48,614 bases of DNA from Pseudomonadota bacterium. Its GTDB lineage: Bacteria > Pseudomonadota > Alphaproteobacteria > Micavibrionales > UBA1664. The position numbers and the translations under genes were made by a program. The stretch is taken from positions 1 through 48,614 of the forward strand of contig RFNZ01000016.1 of assembly GCA_009926935.1 (NCBI GenBank). Direction: 5' to 3'. Each line of letters starts with the position of its first letter. Position 1 is the stretch's first letter. This document shows, piece by piece, positions 16,945-25,707 of this stretch. The notes beneath the pieces were generated by a model. The model searched no databases. It saw nothing but the letters and a program-made list of their open reading frames with translations, and had not been told where the DNA came from.

Positions 16945-18231
16945 TTACGCTGCTTTTGCGTTTGGTAAATCCATGGCTACGCGGATGAGCGTCAGCTGAT
17001 TGCGCTGGCGCTTCAGGATTTTGAAACGGTATCCATAGAAACTGAAATTCTGCCCGACCGTCGGGATCATTTTGGATTCGTGCAAAACAAGGCCCGCAAC
17101 CGTTGAATATTTTTCATCCGGCAGGTTCCAGCCAAGAGCGCGGTTGAGGTCGCGGATGGTCACGGTGCCATCTACAATAAACGAGCCGTTGGGCTGCGCC
17201 CTGACGCCGGGTACGGTGACGTCATGCTCATCGTCAATATCACCCACGATTTCTTCAAGGATATCCTCAAGCGTAACGATCCCTTTAAAAGCGCCATACT
17301 CGTCAACCACGATGGCAAAATGCTCCTTACGTTCGCGGAATGCCTGAAGCTGGTCAAATAGGATCGTGGTTTCCGGGATAAACCACGGGTCTGACAGGAG
17401 TTTCGTAATATCGATCAGGCTAAAATCACCGTTCACGATGGATATCTCACGCAGCAAGGCCTTTGCGTGCAAAATGCCGACGATGTTATCCGGATCATCC
17501 CTGAAAACGGGCAGGCGTGAATACGCGTTATCAAGAACCTGATCAATGACGACGCGGATAGGCTGTGTAACATCGACGGTTTCGACATTCTTGCGGTGAG
17601 TCATGATATCGCCAACCTCGACATCCGCAAGATCGAGGATGGAGTGTAGCATGGCGCGTTTAGCCTGCGTCCGCCCGTGTTCCTCAGTCTCGTGGAGCTC
17701 GATGGCGCCACGCAGTTCTTCCTCGGTGTCAGAGTGCGCATTCATACCGCCCATCGCGCGCATCATGGTGCGCATCACCAGCGAAACGATGGAAAGCAAA
17801 GGTGTAAAAAGCCACACAAAAAAACGTACGGGAGCCGCAAAGCGCATCGCCATGGAGTCGGCTCTGATCAGGGCATAGGTTTTTGGCAGCACTTCGGAAA
17901 AGATCAGAAGAAGAACCGTCATTATGCCGGTGGCATATAAAACGCCTTCGGGGCCGAAGATGCCAATCAGTACCGAGGTAGCAATTGCAGAGGAAAGGGT
18001 GTTAACAATATTGCTGCCAATGAGGATAGCGCCAATCATCTGATCCTTGCGGTCTCTGAGGCGGTTGACGAGGGCGGCTTGCTTGCTGCCGTCTTTTTCC
18101 AGGGCATGCATGCGTGAGCGGGAGGCACCGGTAAGCGCTGTTTCGGCTGCCGAAAAAAAAGCGGAAAAAACGATAAGCACGCATACCGTGATGATCGACT
18201 CCCATAATCCCCATTCAAAGTTTTCAAACAT
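16945..18231 (-). CDS. CorC/HlyC-family membrane protein with DUF21 and CBS pair
   Basis: The 428-residue product has an N-terminal DUF21 (CNNM-type) membrane domain with about four helices, starting after MFENFEWGLWESIITVC, then a pair of CBS domains at roughly 205-320 and a C-terminal CorC/HlyC transporter-associated domain at about 340-425. Family members are linked to Mg2+ or Co2+ efflux and membrane integrity; the exact substrate here is unknown. The gene starts 9 bp after aroB and belongs to the aroK-aroB-corC run that recurs in alphaproteobacteria. It ends 32 bp from the convergent kup. Confidence 0.92.
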   Translation of the reverse strand: MFENFEWGLWESIITVCVLIVFSAFFSAAETALTGASRSRMHALEKDGSKQAALVNRLRDRKDQMIGAILIGSNIVNTLSSAIATSVLIGIFGPEGVLYATGIMTVLLLIFSEVLPKTYALIRADSMAMRFAAPVRFFVWLFTPLLSIVSLVMRTMMRAMGGMNAHSDTEEELRGAIELHETEEHGRTQAKRAMLHSILDLADVEVGDIMTHRKNVETVDVTQPIRVVIDQVLDNAYSRLPVFRDDPDNIVGILHAKALLREISIVNGDFSLIDITKLLSDPWFIPETTILFDQLQAFRERKEHFAIVVDEYGAFKGIVTLEDILEEIVGDIDDEHDVTVPGVRAQPNGSFIVDGTVTIRDLNRALGWNLPDEKYSTVAGLVLHESKMIPTVGQNFSFYGYRFKILKRQRNQLTLIRVAMDLPNAKAA

Positions 18232-18240
18232 GTCGCAACC

Positions 18241-19392
18241 TCAATTGTGACGCATTGATGCAGCAAGTGCCTCGCGCACACAACTCATGCTCGCATCGCG
18301 CGTTGCAAAGGCGCGGCCAATACCGCTGGTCAGGATAAAGGTCAGGCGCCCGCCCGTGGCTTTTTTATCGTGGCTCATGTTGTCGATCAGCATGTCGGGT
18401 GATATACGCGGGAAATCTTTGATATCCGCAATTTTTGTAGGCAGCCCCATACGGATGAGATGGCCGATGGCCCTTGCGGCCTCATCATCGTGGCAAAGCC
18501 CCATTCTGGCCGAAACATCGAAGGCCAGAGACATGCCTATGGAGACAGCTTCGCCGTGAAGCAGGCGCCGATCATACTCGCACGCGGCCTCAAGCGCATG
18601 AGCAAAAGTATGCCCGAAATTGAGAAGGGCGCGCAGACCCGCCTCACGTTCATCAGCTGCCACAACCGAGGCTTTGGAAGCGCAGCTCGTGGCTATGGCA
18701 TGCGAGAGTGCACCCTCCATCCTGATCAGCACATCGCGACCGTTTTTATCAAGCCACTCAAAAAATTCAGGATCGTTGATGAAGGCGTATTTGATGATCT
18801 CGGCATACCCTGCCTTCATCTCGCGGTCAGGAAGTGTTCTGAGTGTTGCGGTATCGATCAACACAAGTGCAGGCTGGTGGAATGCGCCAACAAGGTTTTT
18901 GCCCTGCACCGTGTTGATGCCCGTTTTACCGCCAACCGATGAATCAACCTGCGCCAGAAGCGTGGTTGGTATCTGGATATAGTCAAGCCCGCGCAGGGTC
19001 ATAGCTGCTGCAAAACCGGCATGATCGCCAACAACACCGCCGCCAAGGGCCAAGACCATCGTATGGCGATCGGCTTTTGCCTCCAAAAGCGCCGCGATTG
19101 TTTTTTGAAGACAGTCCCATGACTTGGCGGGTTCGCCTTCCGGTAACACAATATCATCAACACGCAGCCCGACATCTTTCAGGCTTTTGAAAAGTGTTTG
19201 GTAATGAGCATCTACACGCGGGTCGCGTACAACAAACAAACGCCTGTCACCAAAGCGTTCTTTGATAATGCTACCAGCGCGTGCCAGAACATCACGCTCG
19301 ATCACGATGTCGTAGTCGCGTTTTCCGTCCAGAAGCACGCGCAGTTTTTGTGGCAGTGAAGAAATATCGTTGGCGGTGGAGGGGTTTGTCAT
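18241..19392 (-). CDS. aroB: 3-dehydroquinate synthase
   Basis: AroB is the second enzyme of the shikimate pathway and converts DAHP to 3-dehydroquinate in the cytoplasm, using NAD+ and a divalent metal. The 383-residue product has the NAD-binding GGGVVGD at 117-123, the substrate loop IPTTLLAQVDSSVGGKTGIN at 141-160, and metal-ligand segments GYAEIIK (Glu198), NFGHTFAHALE and LHGEAVSIGM. The ATG at 19392 overlaps the aroK stop as ATGA, so the two genes are translationally coupled. Confidence 0.97.
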   Translation of the reverse strand: MTNPSTANDISSLPQKLRVLLDGKRDYDIVIERDVLARAGSIIKERFGDRRLFVVRDPRVDAHYQTLFKSLKDVGLRVDDIVLPEGEPAKSWDCLQKTIAALLEAKADRHTMVLALGGGVVGDHAGFAAAMTLRGLDYIQIPTTLLAQVDSSVGGKTGINTVQGKNLVGAFHQPALVLIDTATLRTLPDREMKAGYAEIIKYAFINDPEFFEWLDKNGRDVLIRMEGALSHAIATSCASKASVVAADEREAGLRALLNFGHTFAHALEAACEYDRRLLHGEAVSIGMSLAFDVSARMGLCHDDEAARAIGHLIRMGLPTKIADIKDFPRISPDMLIDNMSHDKKATGGRLTFILTSGIGRAFATRDASMSCVREALAASMRHN

Positions 19393-19973
19393 GTGCGGGT
19401 CTTTTTCAATTGTTCGATTATGAGATCGATGGTGCCGTTCGCATCCTGCGTATCCGTACGTACAGTATAGGCAGCCGTCTCGGCATACAAGGAAGCGCGT
19501 TTTTCAAGAAGGCCCGCAAGGATGGTTGCAGGATCGCCGGTTTTAAGAAGAGGGCGGGCATCGCTGGTGGCGCAGCGCTGGGCCAGAACAGGCACATCGG
19601 CTTGCAGCCAGACAGGTGTTGAGCGCTCTTTGAGGACGAGGCGCGTTTCAGCCGCGACAACAGCCCCGCCGCCAGCGCCGATAATCTGGATCGGCTTCGC
19701 GAGCAGCTTTTCAAATGTCTGTCGTTCAAGATTTCTGAAAGCGGCTTCCCCGTATTTTGAAAAATAATCCGCGATCGTGCAGCCGGCCTCGGCTTCAATG
19801 ACGGCATCGCTATCGGTAAAGCCAAGCCCGAGCCTTTGCGCAAGCAGGCGGCCAAGGCTTGTTTTGCCGGCTCCCATCATGCCAATGAGCACGACAGGCC
19901 GGGCAAGAAAAGCCATATTTTGGTCACAATTGGCGGATTTTTGCGGTCCTGAAGCGCCTTGGTCTTGCATCAT
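19389..19973 (-). CDS. aroK: Shikimate kinase
   Basis: AroK phosphorylates shikimate with ATP. The 194-residue product has a P-loop GMMGAGKTS at 31-39, the shikimate-binding Asp in FTDSDAVIE (Asp54/Asp56), the Arg in FRNLERQTF and the GGGAV segment. A roughly 20-residue N-terminal extension precedes the conserved core. Starts at 19973, 19970 or the internal ATG at 19916 are all possible and none has a good ribosome binding site. It heads the aroK-aroB-corC run and is divergent from the Ala/Pro-rich protein gene at 20059, with an 85-bp shared promoter region. Confidence 0.95.
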   Translation of the reverse strand: MMQDQGASGPQKSANCDQNMAFLARPVVLIGMMGAGKTSLGRLLAQRLGLGFTDSDAVIEAEAGCTIADYFSKYGEAAFRNLERQTFEKLLAKPIQIIGAGGGAVVAAETRLVLKERSTPVWLQADVPVLAQRCATSDARPLLKTGDPATILAGLLEKRASLYAETAAYTVRTDTQDANGTIDLIIEQLKKTRT

Positions 19974-20058
19974 GGGAAGCGTTATGCCATGAAAGGCCAG
20001 TCGAATAGAAGCGTTCTGTTCAAGTCATAACCTTAAATTGAATTGGAAGTGAGTTACC

Positions 20059-20421
20059 ATGTCCGAAAACAACAGCAAAACATTCATCGTCGGGATTGTC
20101 ATTTTCGTCCTGCTGGTGATCGGTGGTTTTGCATTCTTCGCCAAGAAGGATGTTCCTGTAGATCAAGCCGCTGTCGAAGCCGCTGCTCCTGCTGATGGTG
20201 TTGCTGCTCCAGCTGCGGTTGAGCCAGCTCCAGCACCTGCTGAAGCTGCTCCGGCTCCTGAAGCTGTCGCTCCAGCCCCAGAAGCCGCACCGGCTCCTGC
20301 TGAAGCTGCTCCAGCTCCTGAAGCTGCTGCCCCAGCCCCAGAAGCAGTTCCTGCTCCTGAAGCTGTACCTGCCCCAGAAGCCGCACCGGCTCCTGAAGCG
20401 GTACCAGCACCAGCTCAGTAA
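20059..20421 (+). CDS. Small membrane-tethered Ala/Pro/Glu repeat protein
   Basis: The 120-residue product has one membrane segment at about residues 9-28 (TFIVGIVIFVLLVIGGFAFF), followed by KK and an extracytoplasmic or cytoplasmic tail made almost only of Ala, Pro, Glu and Val. The tail repeats units like EAAPAP, EAVPAP and EAVAPAP about a dozen times. Such tails form extended, stiff chains and occur in TonB-like and periplasm-spanning linkers. GGAAG lies 9 bp before ATG 20059. A strong terminator follows, so it is a single-gene transcript. I do not recognise a family beyond this composition. The tandem units are prone to gain and loss by slippage. Confidence 0.75.
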   Translation: MSENNSKTFIVGIVIFVLLVIGGFAFFAKKDVPVDQAAVEAAAPADGVAAPAAVEPAPAPAEAAPAPEAVAPAPEAAPAPAEAAPAPEAAAPAPEAVPAPEAVPAPEAAPAPEAVPAPAQ

Positions 20422-20440
20422 TCTCTAAATTTTTTGAAGG

Positions 20441-20475
20441 CGCCCTCTCCGATAAGGACGAGGGCGTTTTCTTTT
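20441..20475 (+). terminator. Rho-independent terminator
   Basis: CGCCCTC (20441-20447) pairs with GAGGGCG (20460-20466) around a 12-base loop and is followed at once by TTTTCTTTT. It closes the Ala/Pro-rich protein gene 19 bp after the stop codon. Confidence 0.9.
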
Positions 20476-20503
20476 ATTGAAATCTCCTATACACCTTTAC
20501 GTC

Positions 20504-22171
20504 ATGCGTCTTCTTGCTCTCTCACTTTTTGTCCTGACGGTTTTATGTGGCGTAACCGATGCCCGCGCCGAAAACCCGCGTTCCTATGAAACGCGCGGCA
20601 CGCTGACCCGTTTTCAGGACGGGCAAATAGCCCAGAATATTTGGGCCAATACCAGCAGGGACGAGGCGCTGGAACTCATCCGCGCGATACCGCAGCGTTT
20701 TACAAGCCCGATATATTTTGAACTGGCACGCCGCCTTCTACTCTCTGATGCGCCTGCCTTTGGCCCCGATAAAGTACAAAAGAAGACTGATGACGGAAAA
20801 CCATTGGCGCCGAAGCCGGATATTTTAATCGAACGTATCGATAAACTGCTGGAGATAGGCGCGCTGCGCGACGCGCAAACTCTTTACGATGCGGTTGTTG
20901 CTGATGTTCCCGATAGTTTTGATCTCGCGTATCGCAATCTCATTATGCTCATGTTGCGCGGGCAGCTCTCAGCCGCATGTTTGGATGTGCAGGCCATGCA
21001 GCCGCAACACGGTGCAGATGCACGCTGGCAGGAATTCAGCCGTTTTTGCCGTATTCAATTTACGACCGGCGCCGAGCGTGAAAAGCTGATCGCCAGCGCG
21101 AAGTTTGAGGTTATGCCGAAACTTAAAGATTATCTGCGTGGCCGTGCATATCGTGATGTCACTGCCCTCAAAACAGAGGATCTCGCATACGCGGTAGCAA
21201 CAGGATCTATCGGTGCATCGAGCATCGGACTCTTGGCGTCAAAAGCAGGTGCCATGCAGCCTTTGTTGCTTGCTGTCTTGCAGGGACTGGACACACCGGA
21301 ATCCATGCCACAAAAAACCTGTCTTGCGATTGAGGCAGCACGCCGCGGCCTGCTTGGCACAAGAGACCTCATTACGCTATACGAGAAACCGCATTTCGAC
21401 TCGGACCTCCTTTTAAACATCACAGGTACATCGCCAACCGCGGCCAATGTGCATCCGTGCCTGATCCCGACGGTCCTGTACCAGCGAATCGCATCGAACC
21501 TGAAGGATCCTGCATTGCGTGACCGCACGATCCGCGAATCGCTGGACGTGATGAAAGACCTGCCCGATGCGGCTTTCTGGCCTATGGCGCTTTATTACCG
21601 TGATTTTGATGTAAAGGCACCCGCCAACAAAAAATATCTCTGGCGGCTCGCCAATATTGTGGCTTACGAGAAGGGTGATCTCCCCGAATCATGGCTTTCC
21701 GGCTGGGGTAAGGAGGGGAGTGTTTCGCCTTTCTGGCCGGTAGAAGCCATCACGCACCCAGGCCCCATGGCCAAGGAGAATCTGAAGGCATGGCGCACTC
21801 AGTGGCCTGCAGAAGCCAAGCGAGTAAAGTCTCAGGACCCAATCATTCCCTTGCTTCTGAGCGATATTCTCTCTAGTGCCACGAAGGAAACTGCAGAAAA
21901 AACCAAGAATAAGGTATCAGATTATGAAAATATTTTTTCGTTGACATTTTCCAGAAGTTATGCGATGCCTTCATATGGATTGACGCAGCGACTGACTGAT
22001 GTTATTGAAAAAGAACAAACGGGTCAGTCCGTTGCACTGTTACTGATCGGATACGGAGCCATCCCGCCAGATCAGGTCATTCCACACCAGATGGCATTGG
22101 TAATAGACGGTATGAACAGATCAGGCCTTGTACGCTACGCACGTAGGTTCGCTCTGGAGGTACTTCAATAA
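20504..22171 (+). CDS. Exported protein of unknown function upstream of xerD
   Basis: The 555-residue product has a signal peptide, MRLLALSLFVLTVLCG with cleavage after DARA at about residue 22. ATG 20504 was chosen because the longer TTG frame (20477) starts inside the terminator tail. No good ribosome binding site is visible. The mature part looks mostly helical, with regularly spaced Leu and Ala (for example ELIRAIPQRFTSPIYFELAR and LRDAQTLYDAVVADVPDSFD), which suggests TPR-like or superhelical repeats; I cannot name a family. Around 21890-22020 the base composition drops to roughly one third GC, unlike the rest of the gene. It probably acts in the periplasm. It sits between the conserved aroK and xerD genes. 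Confidence 0.75.
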   Translation: MRLLALSLFVLTVLCGVTDARAENPRSYETRGTLTRFQDGQIAQNIWANTSRDEALELIRAIPQRFTSPIYFELARRLLLSDAPAFGPDKVQKKTDDGKPLAPKPDILIERIDKLLEIGALRDAQTLYDAVVADVPDSFDLAYRNLIMLMLRGQLSAACLDVQAMQPQHGADARWQEFSRFCRIQFTTGAEREKLIASAKFEVMPKLKDYLRGRAYRDVTALKTEDLAYAVATGSIGASSIGLLASKAGAMQPLLLAVLQGLDTPESMPQKTCLAIEAARRGLLGTRDLITLYEKPHFDSDLLLNITGTSPTAANVHPCLIPTVLYQRIASNLKDPALRDRTIRESLDVMKDLPDAAFWPMALYYRDFDVKAPANKKYLWRLANIVAYEKGDLPESWLSGWGKEGSVSPFWPVEAITHPGPMAKENLKAWRTQWPAEAKRVKSQDPIIPLLLSDILSSATKETAEKTKNKVSDYENIFSLTFSRSYAMPSYGLTQRLTDVIEKEQTGQSVALLLIGYGAIPPDQVIPHQMALVIDGMNRSGLVRYARRFALEVLQ

Positions 22172-22187
22172 TACCAAAGACTGGTAT
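22171..22187. promoter_or_regulatory. Inverted repeat in the xerD upstream region
   Basis: ATACCA (22171-22176) and TGGTAT (22182-22187) form a perfect inverted repeat with a 5-base spacer, 50 bp before the xerD start. It overlaps the last base of the preceding gene. It could be a small operator or part of a promoter; the evidence is only the symmetry. Confidence 0.3.
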
Positions 22188-22236
22188 ATAGTTTGCAAAA
22201 TACAAGGTTAGAAATAAGACAGGTTAGGAGAAACAA

Positions 22237-23226
22237 ATGCCGCGTCCGGGTCGTCCTGCAAAACCGAAGCAACCGCTTCATAAGCAGATTGAGGGTTTTC
22301 TTGACATGCTGATGTCCGAAAAGGGCGCAGCGTTAAACACACGTCATGCCTATGAGCGTGACCTCATCGACGTTGAGGCTTTTCTGAAGCCGCGTAACAT
22401 CGACATCGTCAAAGCTGGTACGAACGATATCCGTGCCTATCTTGATGATCTCTCACACAAACAACATACGAAGGGCGAACAAACGGCCCAAATCGCGGTC
22501 CGCACGGTAGCGCGCCGCCTCTCTGCGCTTCGCCAGTTCTATCGCTTCCTCGTATCGGAGAACGTCCGCAAGGATGACCCGACATCGACAATCGATTCAC
22601 CAAAGCAAACGCGTACACTGCCAAAAACGCTGACGGAACAAGAGGTCTCGCACCTCATCAAGACGGCGGCTTCCATGGGCGGTGCTAACAGCCAGCGCCT
22701 CGTATGCCTGCTGGAGATGCTTTACTCGACAGGTCTTCGCGTATCGGAGCTTGTAGGTCTGCCCGCTTCCGCAATTGCGGAAGGATCGCAGTTCCTTATC
22801 ATCGCCGGTAAAGGTGGCCGCGAGCGTATGGTTCCTCTTTCGGATCCTGCTCAAAAGGCTGCCAGCAATTACCTGCGCATCCGCCAGCAGTTTGTTGGCT
22901 CGGATGACGATGGTACGCGCGCCCAGTGGCTCTTCCCATCGAAGACCTCGGTGATCGGTCACCTGACGCGCCAGCGCTTCGCGCAGCTTCTGAAGGAACT
23001 CGCAAAAGCCGCTGATATGCCAGCAGATAAAGTCTCCCCGCACGTCCTTCGCCACGCCTTTGCTACGCACCTGCTGCGCAACGGCGCCGATCTTCGTTCG
23101 GTCCAAAAAATGCTTGGCCACGCCGATATCGCTACAACCCAGATCTACACCCACATGCTGGGCGAAGACATCAAGAAAAAAGTGGCTGAAAAACACCCGA
23201 TGTCCAAAACCGGTAACGGGTATTAA
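22237..23226 (+). CDS. xerD: Tyrosine recombinase XerD
   Basis: XerD, with XerC, resolves chromosome dimers at dif near the division septum. The 329-residue product has an N-terminal SAM-like core-binding domain (about 15-110) and a catalytic domain with Arg168 (TGLRVSELVGL), the HVLRH motif (His269, Arg272), His295 and the nucleophile Tyr304 (QIYTHML). AGGAG at 22226-22230 lies 6 bp before ATG 22237. Its position beside the aroK-aroB-corC block matches the housekeeping xerD locus of alphaproteobacteria, which argues against a phage or integron integrase. It is somewhat longer than the usual 300 residues, mainly at the N terminus. Confidence 0.93.
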   Translation: MPRPGRPAKPKQPLHKQIEGFLDMLMSEKGAALNTRHAYERDLIDVEAFLKPRNIDIVKAGTNDIRAYLDDLSHKQHTKGEQTAQIAVRTVARRLSALRQFYRFLVSENVRKDDPTSTIDSPKQTRTLPKTLTEQEVSHLIKTAASMGGANSQRLVCLLEMLYSTGLRVSELVGLPASAIAEGSQFLIIAGKGGRERMVPLSDPAQKAASNYLRIRQQFVGSDDDGTRAQWLFPSKTSVIGHLTRQRFAQLLKELAKAADMPADKVSPHVLRHAFATHLLRNGADLRSVQKMLGHADIATTQIYTHMLGEDIKKKVAEKHPMSKTGNGY

Positions 23227-23248
23227 TCCACTACTTTAACCTGTTTAT

Positions 23249-23286
23249 AAAAAAGGCACGGAACATTTACGGTTCCGGCCTTTTTT
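23249..23286 (+). terminator. Rho-independent terminator after xerD
   Basis: A stem formed by GGC plus CGGAAC (23255-23264) and GTTCCG plus GCC (23272-23280) is flanked by A-rich sequence on the left and six Ts on the right, so it may work in both directions. It separates xerD from accA. Confidence 0.88.
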
Positions 23287-23325
23287 GTTAGGGTGCACCC
23301 TCGTTTAATAACGTATGGATAGACC

Positions 23326-24273
23326 ATGCTTGAATTTGAAAAACCGGTCCTGGAACTGGAATCGAAAATCCGCGAACTGCGCGCCACAAGCGGCGAGTCG
23401 GGTTTCTCGGTCGTCGAAGAAATTTCACGCATGGAAAAGAAAATCGAACGGATTCTGAAATCCGCATACGAGACTCTGGCGCCAGACCAAAAAGTACAAG
23501 TGGCCCGCCACCCTGAACGCCCGCATTTCATCCATTACGCATCAACACTGATGACGGATTTCACACCGCTTGCCGGTGACCGCACATTCGGTGAGGACAA
23601 CGCCTTGATTGGCGGCCTTGCCCGTTTCCGTGGCCGCCCTTGCGTTGTGATGGGCCAAGAAAGGGGCTCGGATACCGCAAGCCGCCTCAAGCATAATTTC
23701 GGCATGGCTCGCCCTGAAGGTTACCGCAAAGCGCAGCGCCTCATGCGCATGGCCGACCAATTTGGCCTGCCTGTCATCACCCTGTGTGATACCGCAGGTG
23801 CATACCCCGGCGTGGATGCCGAGGAACGCGGCCAGTCGGAAGCAATCGCGCGGTCCATCGAAACCTGCCTCTCATTGGGCACTCCTATTGTTTCGACCAT
23901 CATTGGCGAGGGCGGCTCCGGCGGAGCCATCGCGATAGCGACAGGCAACAAGGTCTTGATGATGGAGCATGCGGTTTACAGCGTTATCAGCCCTGAAGGC
24001 TGCGCATCCATCCTGTGGCGTGCAGCCGCCCACGCGAAAGAGGCAGCCATAGCCCTTAAAATCACGGCGCAGGACATGCTGGCCAACGGCTTGATCGACA
24101 CAATCATCCCTGAAGGTCTGGGTGGTGCCCACCGCAACCGCGACCTTGCTATGCGCAACGCAGGCGATGCCATTGAAGCGTCTCTCAAGCAGCTAGAGAG
24201 CATGGACGCGCAAACCCTGCGCCAGCAACGCCGCGAGAAGTTTCTAGCAATGGGCCGTCTTGCCCAGCGCTGA
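23326..24273 (+). CDS. accA: Acetyl-CoA carboxylase carboxyltransferase subunit alpha
   Basis: AccA forms the carboxyltransferase with AccD and makes malonyl-CoA for fatty acid synthesis. The 315-residue product starts MLEFEKPVLELESKI, typical of the family, and carries the carboxyltransferase core with GRPCVVMGQERG, the GGSGGAIAIATGN glycine-rich loop and the SVISPEGCASILWR segment. Length is normal. The gene has its own promoter region after the xerD terminator. Downstream is a 133-bp AT-rich gap before the pilus genes. Confidence 0.97.
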   Translation: MLEFEKPVLELESKIRELRATSGESGFSVVEEISRMEKKIERILKSAYETLAPDQKVQVARHPERPHFIHYASTLMTDFTPLAGDRTFGEDNALIGGLARFRGRPCVVMGQERGSDTASRLKHNFGMARPEGYRKAQRLMRMADQFGLPVITLCDTAGAYPGVDAEERGQSEAIARSIETCLSLGTPIVSTIIGEGGSGGAIAIATGNKVLMMEHAVYSVISPEGCASILWRAAAHAKEAAIALKITAQDMLANGLIDTIIPEGLGGAHRNRDLAMRNAGDAIEASLKQLESMDAQTLRQQRREKFLAMGRLAQR

Positions 24274-24406
24274 TTAGTCCTAAAAAAAATTGTAACAAAT
24301 TTGTTTGAATATTGATTCAAGTCAGCTAAAATTTTTTAGTAATATCAATAACCTAGTAAAGAATTTATTCCATAATAAAGTGTGGATAAAAGTCTTTAGG
24401 TGGGGC

Positions 24407-25699
24407 ATGCAAAAAAAATCTGGCGCGACCGCGCCCAATAGTTACCTGAAATCCGAGAACGGTGTCGTAGCTGTGGTAGCTGCACTCATGATGCCTGTTC
24501 TGATGGGCATGGGCGGTGTGGCCGTTGATGCGGGCTCATGGTTCATGGAGCAACGTAACCTGCAGACGGCGGCCGATGCAGCCGCACTGGCCGTGGCCTA
24601 CGAATACGCAAACGACCCCGAAGTCGATATAAATGCAATAGCCCTACGCGAAGCCGTACACAACGGCTTTGATGAAGAGGGGACAATCGAAGTCGTCATG
24701 AATGACGTGCACGACGATGGCAGCGTCAGTTTCGCGGTCGATCTGTCACAGGATGCTAATTTGTGGTTTTCAAGGGTGTTTATGGCGAGTGTAACCGTAG
24801 GTACCGGCGCTACCTCTGAAGTAGGCGCGGGGGCGGGCGGTATGGCTTGCATACTCTCACTCGATAACCAAGCTAATCAGGCGCTCAAGACATCAGGAAA
24901 CGTCACCATCAACATGCCGGAATGCGGTATGGCCGTAAACTCTGACAGCGATACGGCACTGTATTTGAACGGCAACGTGAACATTAACGTTGGCGATGTG
25001 TCTATTCACGGTGATTACGATGTCGCCGGCAATAGCGCGACTTTTGAGTACAACTCCATAAAAACAAGCGCAACACAGGTGGAAGACCCTTACGCCGACC
25101 TGAACGTGCCAACATACGCAGCCTGTAGCAGCACCAACAAACGCAAAGGCAACAAATACACAGCGAACACGACCTTAAATCCTGGCGTGTACTGCGGAGG
25201 TATCACTATATCTGGCAACACGACGGTTACTTTCAGGCCGGGTGTTTACATTTTGGACGGTGGCGACTTCAAAGTAACTGGTAATGGCAGCATGACAGGG
25301 AGCGGCGTGTCTTTTGTGCTTACCAACAGTGCGTCTGCTGGCGGAAAATACGGTTCGCTTAATATTTCAGGCGGACGTAGAATCACCTTTACCGCTCCGA
25401 CATCAGGCAACGTTATGGAGGGCGTAGCCTTCTATCAGGATCGTAACGCACCCTCCAGCGCCTCAAACAGCATTACCGGAACTGCGGATATCTTTGTCAG
25501 CGGCGCTTCCTATTTTCCGGCAGCCGAAATTACATACGGGGGTAATGCAGGGTCAACCAGCGATAGCCAGCCATGTTCACGTGTGATTGGGCGAATTGTA
25601 ACTATGCACGGCACGCCGGATCTGGCCAACTCCTGTGTCGATAGCGCTGCGCGTGATATTGATATTCCGGGCGCTGGTAGCGTCAGACTCATTCAATAG
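24407..25699 (+). CDS. TadG-like pilus-associated protein with beta-helix-like C terminus
   Basis: The 430-residue product starts with a cytoplasmic stretch and a membrane segment at about 19-42 (VVAVVAALMMPVLMGMGGVA), followed by DAGSWFMEQRNLQTAADAAA. This is the classic start of Flp/Tad pilus TadE/G-like proteins. The rest is Gly, Asn, Ser and Thr rich, with repeated short strands (SGNVTIN, NGNVNIN, SGNTTVTF, TGNGSMTGSG), consistent with a right-handed beta-helix outside the membrane. Six or so Cys may form disulfides. ATG 24407 was chosen over TTG 24305 because the conserved part begins soon after it and AGGTGG precedes it, although the spacing is short. It is the first of three pilus-type genes with 8 bp to the next. 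Confidence 0.85.
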   Translation: MQKKSGATAPNSYLKSENGVVAVVAALMMPVLMGMGGVAVDAGSWFMEQRNLQTAADAAALAVAYEYANDPEVDINAIALREAVHNGFDEEGTIEVVMNDVHDDGSVSFAVDLSQDANLWFSRVFMASVTVGTGATSEVGAGAGGMACILSLDNQANQALKTSGNVTINMPECGMAVNSDSDTALYLNGNVNINVGDVSIHGDYDVAGNSATFEYNSIKTSATQVEDPYADLNVPTYAACSSTNKRKGNKYTANTTLNPGVYCGGITISGNTTVTFRPGVYILDGGDFKVTGNGSMTGSGVSFVLTNSASAGGKYGSLNISGGRRITFTAPTSGNVMEGVAFYQDRNAPSSASNSITGTADIFVSGASYFPAAEITYGGNAGSTSDSQPCSRVIGRIVTMHGTPDLANSCVDSAARDIDIPGAGSVRLIQ

Positions 25700-25707
25700 G
25701 AGTACGC

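Noticed and set aside
22237..23226. Integrase of a mobile element
   Set aside because: Sequence and position match housekeeping XerD; no attachment-site repeats, tRNA or cargo genes flank it.
24305..24406. Longer N terminus for the TadG-like protein from TTG 24305
   Set aside because: The region is very AT-rich and looks like promoter DNA; the family core begins shortly after ATG 24407.
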